A DNA stretch of 64,000 bases from Halomontanus rarus (GTDB taxonomy: Archaea; Halobacteriota; Halobacteria; Halobacteriales; Natrialbaceae): positions 62,001 through 126,000 of the forward strand of contig NZ_CP071597.1 of the NCBI RefSeq assembly GCF_017357405.1, in the 5' to 3' direction. Shown here in pieces: positions 32,070 to 40,872 of this stretch (within the stretch, counting starts at the first letter, position 1; every line of letters begins with the position of its first letter). The notes under the pieces are model-generated. The model was given only the letters and a program-made list of their open reading frames with translations. It made no database searches and was not told the origin of the DNA. The translations under genes were made by a program, and so were the position numbers.

Positions 32070-32924
32070 CTATTCGAAGGCGCCGAGCGAGGACTGCAGA
32101 CGCCGGTTCGAGCCGCCGGATTCGTCGTCGACCGCGAGTTCGTACCCCACCAGATCGCGCATGTCGACGCCGTAGTTCGTCCCGCCGCGCTCGAGAACGA
32201 GCAGCCGCCCTTTCACGCCCACGACTGTCCCCGACGCCACGGTCTCCACGACGGGCTGGGTGTCGAGCTCGAGGCCGTAGTCGAACGAGAACGCCTCGTG
32301 GACGTCGAACTCGGCGAGCAACGCCTCCCACGCCGGTTCCGCGACGTCGGGCGTGAGACTCTCGAGTTTCGCGGCGGTGCGAACGCGGTCGGTGAGCCCC
32401 CGCTGGCTCGCGATCTTGGCCTCGAGTTCGCGGGCGATGCGGCCGTTCGAGACGGTGTGGATGTGAGCGCCCCGGTCGGCACCCTGTTCGCGAAGCCGGG
32501 TCTCGAGGCGCCAGCGTTTGGTGACGCCGACTTTGAACGTGTCGGGGGCGAACGCCGCGAGGTAGACCGCGTGTTCCTCGTGGCAGTCCATCTCGTCTTT
32601 CAGGCAGGTGCCGGTACAGCGCGCGCAGACCCATGTGCTCGTGTGGTACTCGCAGTAGGGTGTGGCGGGTCGGTCGCACGGGTGGTGTGTCTCGCCGTCG
32701 ATGGTACCCGCACAGTGGCGAGCGCCGAGCGTGTAGGAGAGTCGGTCGCCGGGCTCGAGCGGCCGTCGTCGGACTCCGGTCTCGAGCGCTCGGGCGCGTT
32801 CGTCGCTGCCGTCGCCACTTCCCGACCCGTTCTCGTCTGCGACTCCGCCTTCGTTTTCCCGGTCGCCTTCGCTCAAGAGCAACGCGGGCCCCCTCGCGCT
32901 CGGTTCGTAGCCGACGATTTGCAC
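32070..32924 (-). CDS. DUF2797 protein
   Basis: A 284-residue protein. The N-half has Cys/His clusters ('RHCAGTIDGETHHPCDRPAT', 'YCEYHTSTWVCARCTGTCL', 'MDCHEEHAVYLA'), probably zinc sites. Then comes the DUF2797 core 'FAPDTFKVGVTKRWRLETRL', 'REQGADRGAHIHTVSNGRIA', 'RELEAKIASQ', which looks like a GIY-YIG-type nuclease relative ('KVGVT...R.. E'). The C-terminal barrel part is 'VVGVKGRLLVLERGG'. Function is unknown. Confidence 0.85.
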   Translation of the reverse strand: MQIVGYEPSARGPALLLSEGDRENEGGVADENGSGSGDGSDERARALETGVRRRPLEPGDRLSYTLGARHCAGTIDGETHHPCDRPATPYCEYHTSTWVCARCTGTCLKDEMDCHEEHAVYLAAFAPDTFKVGVTKRWRLETRLREQGADRGAHIHTVSNGRIARELEAKIASQRGLTDRVRTAAKLESLTPDVAEPAWEALLAEFDVHEAFSFDYGLELDTQPVVETVASGTVVGVKGRLLVLERGGTNYGVDMRDLVGYELAVDDESGGSNRRLQSSLGAFE

Positions 32925-33049
32925 GCCAGTAACTACGGACGATGGCGGTGATAGATGTGCTGTTTTCGGGCACCGTCACGCACCTCCCGGCGTCGGTCTC
33001 CCCGATCCGTCGCGAAAACCGTTTTCCCCGTCGCCCGAGAACGGCCGGT

Positions 33050-33388
33050 ATGACACTCGAGGGTGCGCTCGACGTTTCGGTGTCCGACGACGGTCGCGAT
33101 GTCCGGCTGGCGTTTACCGTCCACAACGCCGGGTCCGGGACGGCGGAGTTGCGGTTTTCGGACGCCTGCAGGGCGGACTTCGCCGTCCTCGATGAGGGCC
33201 GCGAGGTCTGGCGGTTCACCGACGGACGCGTATTTGCACAGCTGATCGGCGAGGAGTCGATCCCGCCGGGCGAGTCGGTGACCTACGACGGGACGTGGGA
33301 CGATCCACGGGACGGCGAGTTCGCGGCCGTCGCGGAGCTGTGTGCACAAAACGTGACGTGTGAGGCGCGCGCCGATTTCTCGGTCTGA
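33050..33388 (+). CDS. BsuPI-like protein
   Basis: A 112-residue all-beta protein from the ATG at 33050 ('MTLEGALDVSVSDDGRDVRL'). 'AFTVHNAGSGTAELRFSDAC' then 'ADFAVLDEGREVWRFTDGRV' and 'IPPGESVTYDGTWDD' match the BsuPI (intracellular proteinase inhibitor) immunoglobulin-like fold. No signal peptide, so probably cytosolic. The protease target, if any, is unknown. Divergent from the DUF2797 gene. Confidence 0.8.
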   Translation: MTLEGALDVSVSDDGRDVRLAFTVHNAGSGTAELRFSDACRADFAVLDEGREVWRFTDGRVFAQLIGEESIPPGESVTYDGTWDDPRDGEFAAVAELCAQNVTCEARADFSV

Positions 33389-33417
33389 GTTTTCGCGCGG
33401 GCCCTAAATTCGGACGA

Positions 33418-34368
33418 CTACTGGTCCCTGTCCTCGAGCGCGTCGACCAGGTCGGCGGCGGCCCGTCGAACCGACTCGTCGCTCGAGAGCGACGGTTCCC
33501 AGCCCAGCGCGGCCAACTTCTCGATGGAGAGGCGCATCTTCGGAACGTCGCCGGTCCAGCCGCGGTCGCCGCCGGTGTGTTCGTAGTCGGGGTCGAGTCC
33601 CATCTCCTCGCTGACGATGTCGGCGATCCGGTCGACGGAGGTCGTCGTTCGGGTGCCGAGGTTGTAGGTGTGCATCGACGTGTGCTCTGGCGCGTGTTCC
33701 ATGACGTGCTGGATCGCTTCGGCGCACTCGGTGACGTGCATGTAGGACTTCTCCTGGCGACCGTCGCCGAGGATGGTGAGCGTCTCGGGATCGGCCTCGA
33801 GTTTCTCGACGAAGTCGGGGACGACGCCGGCACCGAAGCGCTGGCCGACGACGTTGGCGAAGCGGAAGTTCCAGACGGTGAAGTCGTGGGAGTGGGCGTA
33901 CACCGAGAGCAGCGACTCCTCGGAGAGCTTCGCCGCACCGTAGATGCTGATCGGCTCGAGGGGCGCGAAGTCCTCGGGGGTCGGTCGCGGGGCCTCTCCG
34001 TAGACCGTCGAAGAGGAGGTGAAGGCGATGTTCCGGACGCCGACCTCGTCCATGCGCTCTACGATGTCGTAGGTCATCTCGCCGTTGGTCTCGAACTGCG
34101 CGCGCGGGTCGTCGGAGTCGACGTACTTGTCCGCGGCCGCGCAGTGGATGACGGCGTCGAGATCGGCCGTGATGACCTCGTCGACGGTCTCGGGGTCGGT
34201 GAGGTCGCCCTCGTAGAATTCGGCGGCGTCGGGGATCGAGTCGCGAATCCCGTTCGAGAGGTCGTCGACGACGACGACGTCGTTGTCGACGGTGAGTTGT
34301 TCGGCGAGCTCCGAGCCGACGAGACCAGCGCCGCCCGTCACGAGGAGACGACTGTCTGTTAGTTTCAT
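33418..34368 (-). CDS. NAD-dependent epimerase/dehydratase (UDP-glucose 4-epimerase-like)
   Basis: A 316-residue extended SDR. The NAD loop is 'LLVTGGAGLVGSELAEQLTV' (TGGxGxxG), followed by 'DVVVVDDLSNG', the active-site 'NIAFTSSSTVYGEAPRPTPE' and catalytic 'ISIYGAAKLSEESLL' (YxxxK). 'FRFANVVGQRFGAGVVPDFV' and the C-terminal sugar-binding part complete it. It should act on a nucleotide-sugar in glycan synthesis; a 4-epimerase is most likely, but an exact substrate cannot be read. The upstream gap of 257 bases shows nothing else. Confidence 0.92.
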   Translation of the reverse strand: MKLTDSRLLVTGGAGLVGSELAEQLTVDNDVVVVDDLSNGIRDSIPDAAEFYEGDLTDPETVDEVITADLDAVIHCAAADKYVDSDDPRAQFETNGEMTYDIVERMDEVGVRNIAFTSSSTVYGEAPRPTPEDFAPLEPISIYGAAKLSEESLLSVYAHSHDFTVWNFRFANVVGQRFGAGVVPDFVEKLEADPETLTILGDGRQEKSYMHVTECAEAIQHVMEHAPEHTSMHTYNLGTRTTTSVDRIADIVSEEMGLDPDYEHTGGDRGWTGDVPKMRLSIEKLAALGWEPSLSSDESVRRAAADLVDALEDRDQ

Positions 34369-34625
34369 GCTACTACTGTCCGGAGAGTACGGTTTGTGTG
34401 TTCCGGTTTGCAGAGCGCTCGCCGCGGTCGGGTTTCAACCAGGGGAGTTAGCTCGGCTTGGATCGGATCGAGTTGGCTTTGTTTGGACGAAGTCGGCTCG
34501 AGTGCGACGACGGTGCGAGGTGTGGCGACGGATGAGAATATCGAACGACCGCAGAACAGGTTCTTCCGACCGCAACATACTGTCTCACATCGAACGCAGC
34601 CGTTCGAATCGGAGCGAACGGCAAT

Positions 34626-35342
34626 TCAATAGGACGCCTGGAGCGGGCTGATCTCCAGCACGGGTCGCCGGGGGTCGTCGACAGTCCCGTCGCACCACTC
34701 GGCATCGACGTCTAGATGACCGATGTCGGAGATCGTCTCGTCGTCGCGATCGTACGCGACGAGGCCGGCATCCTCCAGTTTCGGAAGGTGCTGGTGGTAG
34801 AGTTTCGTCGCGAGTTGATCGGCCGCCTCGCTTTCGTTCTCGGTCTCGAGACCCATCGCCCGTTCGCGGGCGATCACCGCCGTCGCGAGTTCCTCCCGCG
34901 TGATCGGTGTCTCACTCTCGCGCCCGTCCAGCAGTGAGAGAGCGAGTCGCCGGCGTCGGTGAGCCAGTGCCGAGAACAGTCGGTCCCGTGACTCGTCGAA
35001 CGACTTCAGGTGTGGCGCCACGATCGGGTCCTCTATCATCTCGCGCTCCCCGCCGGCGACCGTGCCCGCGTCGCGATTCCAGGTGACGAACCCCGAATCC
35101 GCGAGTTGGGGGAGGTGCGTGTGGTTGAGCTCGACGAGGATGGACCGCACGTCGTGCTCCGAGACGTCCTCGAGCGCGACATTCGATTCCGCGGCGCCGA
35201 TTCGTGTCGCGAGCTCGGTATCGGAAACGGGTGACGAACGGTCGTCGAGGAAGGCGAGAATTCGTCGCCGTCGGTGGTGAGCCAAACAGGTGTAAATCTC
35301 GTCTTTCCGCATCTCGTTCGTGGTGCCAGTACGCTGGGTCAT
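34626..35342 (-). CDS. Tandem winged-helix regulator (DUF7344-like)
   Basis: A 238-residue protein with two similar winged-helix domains in a row. Domain 1 is about residues 11-95 ('DEIYTCLAHHRRRRILAFLD', 'ILVELNHTHLPQLADSGFVT'). Domain 2 is about 115-205 ('RDRLFSALAHRRRRLALSLL', 'LYHQHLPKLEDAGLVAYDRD'). Each has the 'HHRRRRxLxxL' start and 'HLPxLxxxGxV' wing typical of haloarchaeal regulators. The duplication suggests the monomer itself binds a two-fold site. Target genes unknown. Confidence 0.82.
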   Translation of the reverse strand: MTQRTGTTNEMRKDEIYTCLAHHRRRRILAFLDDRSSPVSDTELATRIGAAESNVALEDVSEHDVRSILVELNHTHLPQLADSGFVTWNRDAGTVAGGEREMIEDPIVAPHLKSFDESRDRLFSALAHRRRRLALSLLDGRESETPITREELATAVIARERAMGLETENESEAADQLATKLYHQHLPKLEDAGLVAYDRDDETISDIGHLDVDAEWCDGTVDDPRRPVLEISPLQASY

Positions 35343-35834
35343 CGTAATACGGACTTACGAGAGGAGGGTCAAAGGGGTACTCCCAAAACAGTTTGAAACC
35401 GTTGTGAGCGTATGAGAGTCCGGAATTCGACTACGTTTTCGGTAGTTACTCCTTTCTCGATGAAACCTCGAGTTTCCGCCGGTCGATCGCCGGCAACCGT
35501 CGAACCATCGCCGCGGTTCCGTAACGGCTGACGGCTCGAAAGGCATTCGAGATCGGCGACGAGCACGAAACAACGAACTGAGATCCGACCGCTGTCGTTC
35601 TCCGTCTCGTGTCGCAGACGAACGTCTCTGTCGACAGGGACGTTGACGAAGCGCAGAGGGCGAGAATCCTCCGTTCTAGCAGGGTTCGTCTGCCACGGTT
35701 ACAGAAATAACGTCCGGGCGACCGCCGTGCGATCGGTGTGAATAGTTTCGGTCGTCGCTGTCGGTTCCGGTAGTGGGTATTCGAGGTGCTGCCGAAACGA
35801 AACCTCCTAACCGGCGTCGCCCGCAGCAAGAGGT
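35343..35834. other. Intergenic region without a convincing gene
   Basis: Reading frames on the minus strand (for example 35446-35829) lack domains and have basic, Ser/Arg-rich composition unlike haloarchaeal proteins. It must contain the promoters of the tandem winged-helix gene and aTrm56. Confidence 0.5.
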
Positions 35835-36416
35835 ATGAACGACGAACCAGCGGTCACCGTCCTCCGGCTCGGCCATCGCCCCGGTCGAGACGAACGGATG
35901 ACGACCCACGTCGGACTTACGGCTCGAGCGCTCGGTGCCGACCGGGTCATTTTCCCGGACAACGCCGGTCAGTCGCTCGAGACCGTCGCGGACATCACGG
36001 ATCGTTTCGGCGGCCCGTTCGACGTGGACCGTACCGACTCCCCCCGCGGGATCATTCGGAACTGGGAGGGGCGCGTCGTCCACCTGACGATGTACGGCGA
36101 GCGGGTGCAGGACGTCCAAGAGGAGGTGCGGACGGCCCACCGCGACGGAAAGCCGATTCTCGTCGTCGTCGGTGCGGAGAAAGTCCCCTTCGACGTCTAC
36201 GAGGCCGCCGACTGGAACGTCGGCGTGACGAACCAACCGCACTCGGAGGTCGCCGGACTCGCCGTGTTTTTAGACCGGCTGTTCGAGGGCCGAGAACTCG
36301 AGCGCGAGTGGGCGGATGCGGATCGACGGGTCGTGCCGAAGGAGACGGGGAAGCGAGTGGTTTCGGCGGAGTCGGAGGCGGGGTCGGAGGCAGATTCGGA
36401 ATCGGAGACGGAGTAG
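35835..36416 (+). CDS. trm56: tRNA (cytidine(56)-2'-O)-methyltransferase (aTrm56)
   Basis: A 193-residue SPOUT methyltransferase. 'AVTVLRLGHRPGRDERMTTH' and 'VGLTARALGADRVIFPDNAG' are the hallmark of aTrm56, which methylates the ribose of C56 in the T-loop of archaeal tRNAs. The knotted SAM-binding region is 'KPILVVVGAEKVPFDVYEAA' and 'DWNVGVTNQPHSEVAGLAVF'. The last about 25 residues are an acidic repeat ('ESEAGSEADSESETE'). Transcribed alone. Confidence 0.96.
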   Translation: MNDEPAVTVLRLGHRPGRDERMTTHVGLTARALGADRVIFPDNAGQSLETVADITDRFGGPFDVDRTDSPRGIIRNWEGRVVHLTMYGERVQDVQEEVRTAHRDGKPILVVVGAEKVPFDVYEAADWNVGVTNQPHSEVAGLAVFLDRLFEGRELEREWADADRRVVPKETGKRVVSAESEAGSEADSESETE

Positions 36417-36477
36417 AATCACGAATCACGGTCGGGTCAGAGTTCCCGACGTGACGACCGCCTCACCGAAAACCGGC

Positions 36478-37167
36478 TTACTCCGAGGGCCTGAACAACC
36501 GGAACGGCCTGAGGAGACGGCTTCCGACGTTCCGAACGATGCCACGAACGAACGCGACGCCGCCGAGTTCGCTTTCGTCGACAACGTAACCGTTTCCGAC
36601 GCGCTCGACGGTTCCGTTATCGTGTGTGATCTCGAGGACGTCCTCGAGTTCGTCGTCGGTAAGTCCGGTCCGCTCTCGCAGTTCGGCGGCCGACAGCGGA
36701 CGGGAGGCCTCCTGGAGTGCCTCGATGACCCACTGGCTGTGACCCATGAGCGTGTACATCTCGGCTTCGGTGATGTCGTCTGCGTCTTCGCCCTCGTCCG
36801 TCCCCGTCTCCACCGCCGTTGGCTCACCGTTACCGGTGCGAGACTCGTAGACCGTATCGAGGACGAGCCAGCACCCGACGGCGAGCGCGCCGGTACCGAT
36901 CCAGATCGACCCCTCGAAGACGACTGCACCGGCGCCGAGGGCGGCGACGACCGATCCCAGGAGCAGGCCCGCCGTGGTGTCGTCGATATCGGCGGCTTCG
37001 AGCACCCATTTGAACAGCGGAACGGCTAGCAGGGCACCGAAAACCGAGGTCATCGATTCGAGGGCTCCGTCGGTAGTGAGGTAGAGGGCGGCGAGGAGAA
37101 CGACGAGCGCACCGAGCTCGGTGGTATCGGTCCGCTCTCGGAGCGAGGCGATCCGCGATCCTGTCAT
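36478..37167 (-). CDS. Membrane protein with C-terminal winged helix (paralogue of next gene)
   Basis: A 229-residue protein from the ATG at 37167 ('MTGSRIASLRERTDTTELGA'). The N-half has about four membrane helices ('GALVVLLAALYLTTDGALES', 'TAGLLLGSVVAALGAGAVVF', 'IWIGTGALAVGCWLVLDTVY'). A cytosolic winged helix follows ('WVIEALQEASRPLSAAELRE', 'RTGLTDDELEDVLEITHDNG', 'TVERVGNGYVVDE'), and it ends 'SRLLRPFRLFRPSE'. It may be a membrane-tethered regulator. It shares layout and its C-terminal 'RPFRLFxPS' signature with the adjacent 37236-37910 product, so the pair arose by duplication. Confidence 0.7.
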   Translation of the reverse strand: MTGSRIASLRERTDTTELGALVVLLAALYLTTDGALESMTSVFGALLAVPLFKWVLEAADIDDTTAGLLLGSVVAALGAGAVVFEGSIWIGTGALAVGCWLVLDTVYESRTGNGEPTAVETGTDEGEDADDITEAEMYTLMGHSQWVIEALQEASRPLSAAELRERTGLTDDELEDVLEITHDNGTVERVGNGYVVDESELGGVAFVRGIVRNVGSRLLRPFRLFRPSE

Positions 37168-37235
37168 GTGGGCTACTATACTACGAACGATATTGAACGT
37201 ACTGGTGGGTGGCCGTAATCGAGAGGCCGGCCGAA

Positions 37236-37910
37236 TCACCGCGACGGCCCGAACAACCGAAACGGTCTGAGGACCCGACCGCCGACACCGGAGACTATCT
37301 CACGGACGATCGTCATCGTCCGCCGCTCGCGTTCGTCGACCACGTATCCGGTGCCGATGCGTTCGACGGTCCCGTTTTCCCGAACGAGCTCGAGTGTCGC
37401 CTCGAGTTCGTCGACGGGGAGTGCCGTCCGCTCCTGCAGCTCCTCCGCGGTGAGCGGCCGGGACGCGGTCTCGAGTGCGTCGACGACGGCTCGACTGCGG
37501 CTGGCTCGCGTAAGCGCAGTTCTCGCGGACCAGCCCTTGACTGCCGTGTGTTCGTCGCGCTCGCGGACCCGTGACGCGTAAACCGCGTCGAGGACGATCC
37601 AGCCACCGGTCGCGGCGGCCACGGGAGCGAGCCAGCTGTGTGCCGGAAAGACCGTGAAAACCGCTATCGTGGCCCCGAGTGTGATCGCCACGCCGAAGAC
37701 GGCGCGCTGGCCCGCAGCCGACAGGTCGACACGTTCGAACAGACGCCTGGCGAGTATCGGCACCGCCGCAGCACCGAGAACGGACGCAAACGACGACAAC
37801 GTCCCCGTCACGGCACTGTAGAGGATGACGGCCACGACGCCGACCAGCGCGATGTCCCCCGATTCGTACCGGCGCAGACGGTCGACCCTTTCCGGTTCTG
37901 TCACGCACAC
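37236..37910 (-). CDS. Membrane protein with C-terminal winged helix (paralogue of previous gene)
   Basis: A 224-residue protein ('MCVTEPERVDRLRRYESGDI'). Four hydrophobic helices in the N-half ('IALVGVVAVILYSAVTGTLS', 'SFASVLGAAAVPILARRL', 'AVFGVAITLGATIAVFTVFP', 'LAPVAAATGGWIVLDAVYAS'). The winged helix is 'AVVDALETASRPLTAEELQE', 'RTALPVDELEATLELVRENG', 'TVERIGTGYVVDE', and the end is 'GRVLRPFRLFGPSR'. The order matches the neighbour; identity is highest in the HTH and the tail. The two genes are 68 bases apart on the same strand. Function unknown. Confidence 0.7.
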   Translation of the reverse strand: MCVTEPERVDRLRRYESGDIALVGVVAVILYSAVTGTLSSFASVLGAAAVPILARRLFERVDLSAAGQRAVFGVAITLGATIAVFTVFPAHSWLAPVAAATGGWIVLDAVYASRVRERDEHTAVKGWSARTALTRASRSRAVVDALETASRPLTAEELQERTALPVDELEATLELVRENGTVERIGTGYVVDERERRTMTIVREIVSGVGGRVLRPFRLFGPSR

Positions 37911-38030
37911 AACGTCTTCCGACGAGATTGTGAAGGTATCGGTGTTCCGCGTTCGACGGCGACAACCGTCGCGCGCAAACGAGCGCGAGCACTGGTACGA
38001 ATAGTATCCGAGATGCGGGAATTGGCAAGA

Positions 38031-38037
38031 CTTAATG
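38031..38037 (+). promoter_or_regulatory. Probable TATA box of TFE
   Basis: CTTAATG about 28 bases before the ATG at 38062. A weak match, chosen by spacing. Confidence 0.35.
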
Positions 38038-38061
38038 GCCGCATACGATTACGGATAGGTA

Positions 38062-38586
38062 ATGGCTTTTGAGGACCTGCTCGAGGACCCGGTAATTCAG
38101 AAGTACTTACACGAGCTGGTCGGTCCCAAGGGGATGCCCGTCGCGGCGGCGCCGCCGGACGGCGAAGTGACCGACGAGGAGCTCGCCGAGGAACTCGATC
38201 TCGAGCTCAACGACGTCCGTCGGTCGCTGTTTATCCTCTACGAGAACGACCTCGCGACCTATCGACGACTGCGCGACGAGGACTCGGGCTGGCTCACCTA
38301 CCTCTGGACCTTCGAGTACGACAACATCCCGGAGAACCTCGAAGAGGAGATGTACCGGCTTCACGAGGCCTTAGAGCAGCGTCGCGAGTACGAACGCAAC
38401 CACGAGTTCTACCTCTGTGAGATCTGTTCGATTCGCTTCGAGTTCGGCGAAGCGATGGACTTCGGCTTCGAGTGTCCGGAGTGTGGCTCCCCGATGGAGT
38501 CGATGGACAACGACCGCCTCGTCCACTCGATGGACGAGCGCCTCGACCACCTCGAGGACGAACTCAACATCGACGCGGGCGCATAA
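38062..38586 (+). CDS. tfe: Transcription initiation factor E (TFE, alpha subunit)
   Basis: A 174-residue protein. An N-terminal extended winged helix ('EDPVIQKYLHELVGPKGMPV', 'TDEELAEELDLELNDVRRSL', 'FILYENDLATYRRLRDEDSG') and a C-terminal zinc ribbon ('FYLCEICSIRFEFGEAMDFG', 'FECPECGSPM') joined by a charged helix. TFE binds the RNA polymerase clamp and stem, and helps DNA melting at the start of transcription. The length is normal. DUF2110 follows by four bases, a pairing often seen in haloarchaea. Confidence 0.97.
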   Translation: MAFEDLLEDPVIQKYLHELVGPKGMPVAAAPPDGEVTDEELAEELDLELNDVRRSLFILYENDLATYRRLRDEDSGWLTYLWTFEYDNIPENLEEEMYRLHEALEQRREYERNHEFYLCEICSIRFEFGEAMDFGFECPECGSPMESMDNDRLVHSMDERLDHLEDELNIDAGA

Positions 38587-38590
38587 TCTG

Positions 38591-39262
38591 ATGGTCGTAC
38601 TCGCAACGAAACTGTACGTCCGTGGTGATGCACGCGACCGCGCGCTCGATTCGCTTCGCTCGCTGGTCGGGAACGCACTCGGCGACCTCGAGGTCGACTA
38701 CGACGTCGGCATCCGCCACGATGACTTCCCCTCCGTGACGATCGAAGGTGAAGATGCCGTCGTCGCTCGAAACGTCCTCCGCGAGGAGTGGGGCGAGGTC
38801 ACCGACGACCTGCAGGCCGGCGAGACCTACGTCGGCACGCTCGAGTCCTGGGACGACGAGGGGTTCGTCCTCGACGCCGGTCGGAACGTCCGGATTCCTG
38901 CCGACGAACTGGATCTCGGGCCCGGCTCTCCGGTCCAGATTCGAGAGCGGTTCGGGCTCGTCCAGCACCTGCCGATGACGTTCGTCTACGGCGGCGACGA
39001 CGCCTCGAGCCTCGCCGAGGAGGAACGCGATCGGCTCTACGAGTGGTCCCGAGGGACCGGTCGACTGAACGTCAACAGCGCCACCCGTGCGGAGGTCCGC
39101 GCGACGCTCAACCGAGCGGGCCACGCCCAGGACGTCGTCACGATCGAACGGCTCGGCCTGCTCGAGCAGAGCGTCATCTGTACCGAGGACACCGATCCGC
39201 CGGGACTGCTCGCCAGCGTCGGGGAGTATCTGCCGGCTGAACTGCGCTGTGTCGTCCCCTGA
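38591..39262 (+). CDS. DUF2110 protein
   Basis: A 223-residue protein beginning four bases after tfe ('MVVLATKLYVRGDARDRALD'). The family is restricted to archaea and of unknown role. The sequence has a central S1-like strand set ('AGETYVGTLESWDDEGFVLD', 'AGRNVRIPADELDLGPGSPV') and a helix-hairpin-helix-like 'LNVNSATRAEVRATLNRAGH', so nucleic-acid binding is plausible. A link with TFE suggests a transcription-related job (inference). The next gene is seven bases on. Confidence 0.85.
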   Translation: MVVLATKLYVRGDARDRALDSLRSLVGNALGDLEVDYDVGIRHDDFPSVTIEGEDAVVARNVLREEWGEVTDDLQAGETYVGTLESWDDEGFVLDAGRNVRIPADELDLGPGSPVQIRERFGLVQHLPMTFVYGGDDASSLAEEERDRLYEWSRGTGRLNVNSATRAEVRATLNRAGHAQDVVTIERLGLLEQSVICTEDTDPPGLLASVGEYLPAELRCVVP

Positions 39263-39268
39263 TCGACC

Positions 39269-40051
39269 ATGAACTCGCGTCTTCGTCTCGTCCTCGCGAT
39301 GTCTCTCGTGGCGTTGATCGCGATGACGGCCGGCTGTTCGACGATCTTCGGCGGCATCTCCGACGAGACACTCGACCAGAACGAAACCTACGACGACCTG
39401 CGCGACCGCGACGCGGACGTCGTCATCAGTATCGACGGCAGCGATGGGCTCCTCGAGAGCAACTCGTTCCGGGCGGTGTACGATCTCAACGACACCGACG
39501 AACTCTCGCTGTACCGGTCGAGTTTCTACCGCGAGGAGGCCCTCGATATCGAGGCCGTTCGCTACTGGTACCCGAACGGCACCGAAGTAACGGGTTCGAA
39601 CCTCTCGGTCGATCAGGGTCGCTCGAGCACCACGATTCGGGTGCCGGACGGCAACGGATCGGTCGCGTTTCGAGGAGAGGCGGACAGCAAGACGTTCCAG
39701 CTACCAGCGTTCGTTTCGGGCTCGTACGAGGTGTTGTTGCCCGAGGGTCACCGAACGGACAACTTCTTCTTCGGGAACGTCAACCCGAACGGCTACGAAC
39801 GGGAGACGATCGACGACCGCGAACACCTCTACTGGGAGGAAAACGACAGGGCGATCTCGATCAGGTTCTTCCTGTCACGGGACATCCCGCTGTTCGCCGG
39901 ACTGGTCGGCGTCGCTACGCTGATCGGCGGGACCGGGATCGCGTACTACTACCGGCGGGTCAAGCAGCTACAAAAACAGCGAGAGGAGATGGGACTCGAC
40001 GTCGAACTCGAGGACGATTCCGACGGTGGGCCACCGCCGGGGATGCCCTGA
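39269..40051 (+). CDS. DUF5803-type lipoprotein with C-terminal membrane helix
   Basis: A 260-residue protein. An N-terminal signal 'RLVLAMSLVALIAMTAGCST' has a lipobox (Cys23) and no twin arginine, so Sec export is likely. The external part is beta-rich ('VVISIDGSDGLLESNSFRAV', 'STTIRVPDGNGSVAFRGEAD'). A C-terminal helix 'IPLFAGLVGVATLIGGTGIA' is followed by the basic 'YYYRRVKQLQKQREEMG' tail inside. It seems anchored at both ends. It belongs to the tfe-DUF2110 transcript by spacing. Function unknown. Confidence 0.75.
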   Translation: MNSRLRLVLAMSLVALIAMTAGCSTIFGGISDETLDQNETYDDLRDRDADVVISIDGSDGLLESNSFRAVYDLNDTDELSLYRSSFYREEALDIEAVRYWYPNGTEVTGSNLSVDQGRSSTTIRVPDGNGSVAFRGEADSKTFQLPAFVSGSYEVLLPEGHRTDNFFFGNVNPNGYERETIDDREHLYWEENDRAISIRFFLSRDIPLFAGLVGVATLIGGTGIAYYYRRVKQLQKQREEMGLDVELEDDSDGGPPPGMP

Positions 40052-40129
40052 TTCGCATCAGTAGTAGCCGTTTTCACGGGCGATGGTTCACCACTCCACC
40101 GCGACGATCGCCTCGTCTGCGAACGTCGG

Positions 40130-40708
40130 TCAGCCGTTGAGCGCGCGGTCGTCCAGCCAGATTAGCGTCGTTCCGTCGTGGTCGACACGACCCGTCACGA
40201 ACTGGCGGTCCGTTCGAGTGGGTTCGAGTTGCTCGGTGCGTACGACCGTCGTCACGTCGACGTCGTCGACCAGCCAGCCGTAGTGACGGTCGGCTTCGTC
40301 GGTCGTCTCGAAGACGAGGAGCTTCGACTCCGAGGGTCGCTCGAGCGTGGCGGTCGGCGAGGAGAAGACGCGAGCCAGATCGACGACGCGAACCTGTCGG
40401 ATTTCGCTCTCGTCGGGATCGGTCTTCGCCCGCTTCCACCGACTCTCGAACGACACTTCGCCGGCGTACCAGGGATCGGTCGCCCGCTCGAGCGAGCGTG
40501 AGCCGTCGAGCGTCACACCGAGGGCTCTCGAGACGCGATGCGTTTCGACGCAGTAGGCTGTTCCCTGCGATTCGAACGGCAGGATTCGAACGCCGTCGTC
40601 GGGGGAGGACTGTCGCGTGTCGGTATCGGGTCCGGCCTCGGAGTCCGCAATCGAACCGGCGTCGGTTTCCGATTCCCTCTCGAGGTCCGGATCAGGGACC
40701 GCTGTCAT
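40130..40708 (-). CDS. CheW-domain protein
   Basis: A 192-residue protein from the ATG at 40708. Residues 1-45 form an acidic disordered tail. The CheW fold follows: 'VRILPFESQGTAYCVETHRV', 'SRALGV', 'IRQVRVVDLARVFSSPTATL', 'KLLVFETTDEADRHYGWLVD', 'DVDVTTVVRTEQLEPTRTDR' and 'RVDHDGTTLIWLDDRAL'. It is divergent from the second CheW gene at 40873 across about 165 bases and could serve a different receptor set. Sequence identity to the second CheW is low. Confidence 0.82.
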   Translation of the reverse strand: MTAVPDPDLERESETDAGSIADSEAGPDTDTRQSSPDDGVRILPFESQGTAYCVETHRVSRALGVTLDGSRSLERATDPWYAGEVSFESRWKRAKTDPDESEIRQVRVVDLARVFSSPTATLERPSESKLLVFETTDEADRHYGWLVDDVDVTTVVRTEQLEPTRTDRQFVTGRVDHDGTTLIWLDDRALNG

Positions 40709-40838
40709 TCCGTCTGTACTGCCATTAGTTTCGGAAATAAACCTACCGTTGTGCGCAGTCCGACACAAAGATCCCGAAATCCGAACTGGCGGACGGTCGG
40801 CGCCGGGAATAGCTCGGCTGATCCGGTGGGGGTCAACG

Positions 40839-40845
40839 TTTTATT
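40839..40845 (+). promoter_or_regulatory. TATA box of cheW
   Basis: TTTTATT about 31 bases before the ATG at 40873. Confidence 0.45.
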
Positions 40846-40872
40846 GATGGGCTGTAATACACGAACAGGAAC

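Noticed and set aside
31969..33219. A 416-codon minus-strand frame over the DUF2797 gene
   Set aside because: Arg/Ser-rich nonsense in another frame of DUF2797; the DUF2797 frame has clear motifs.
35446..35829. A 127-codon minus-strand frame before aTrm56
   Set aside because: Basic, Ser/Arg-rich, no domain; overlaps the likely promoter region of trm56.
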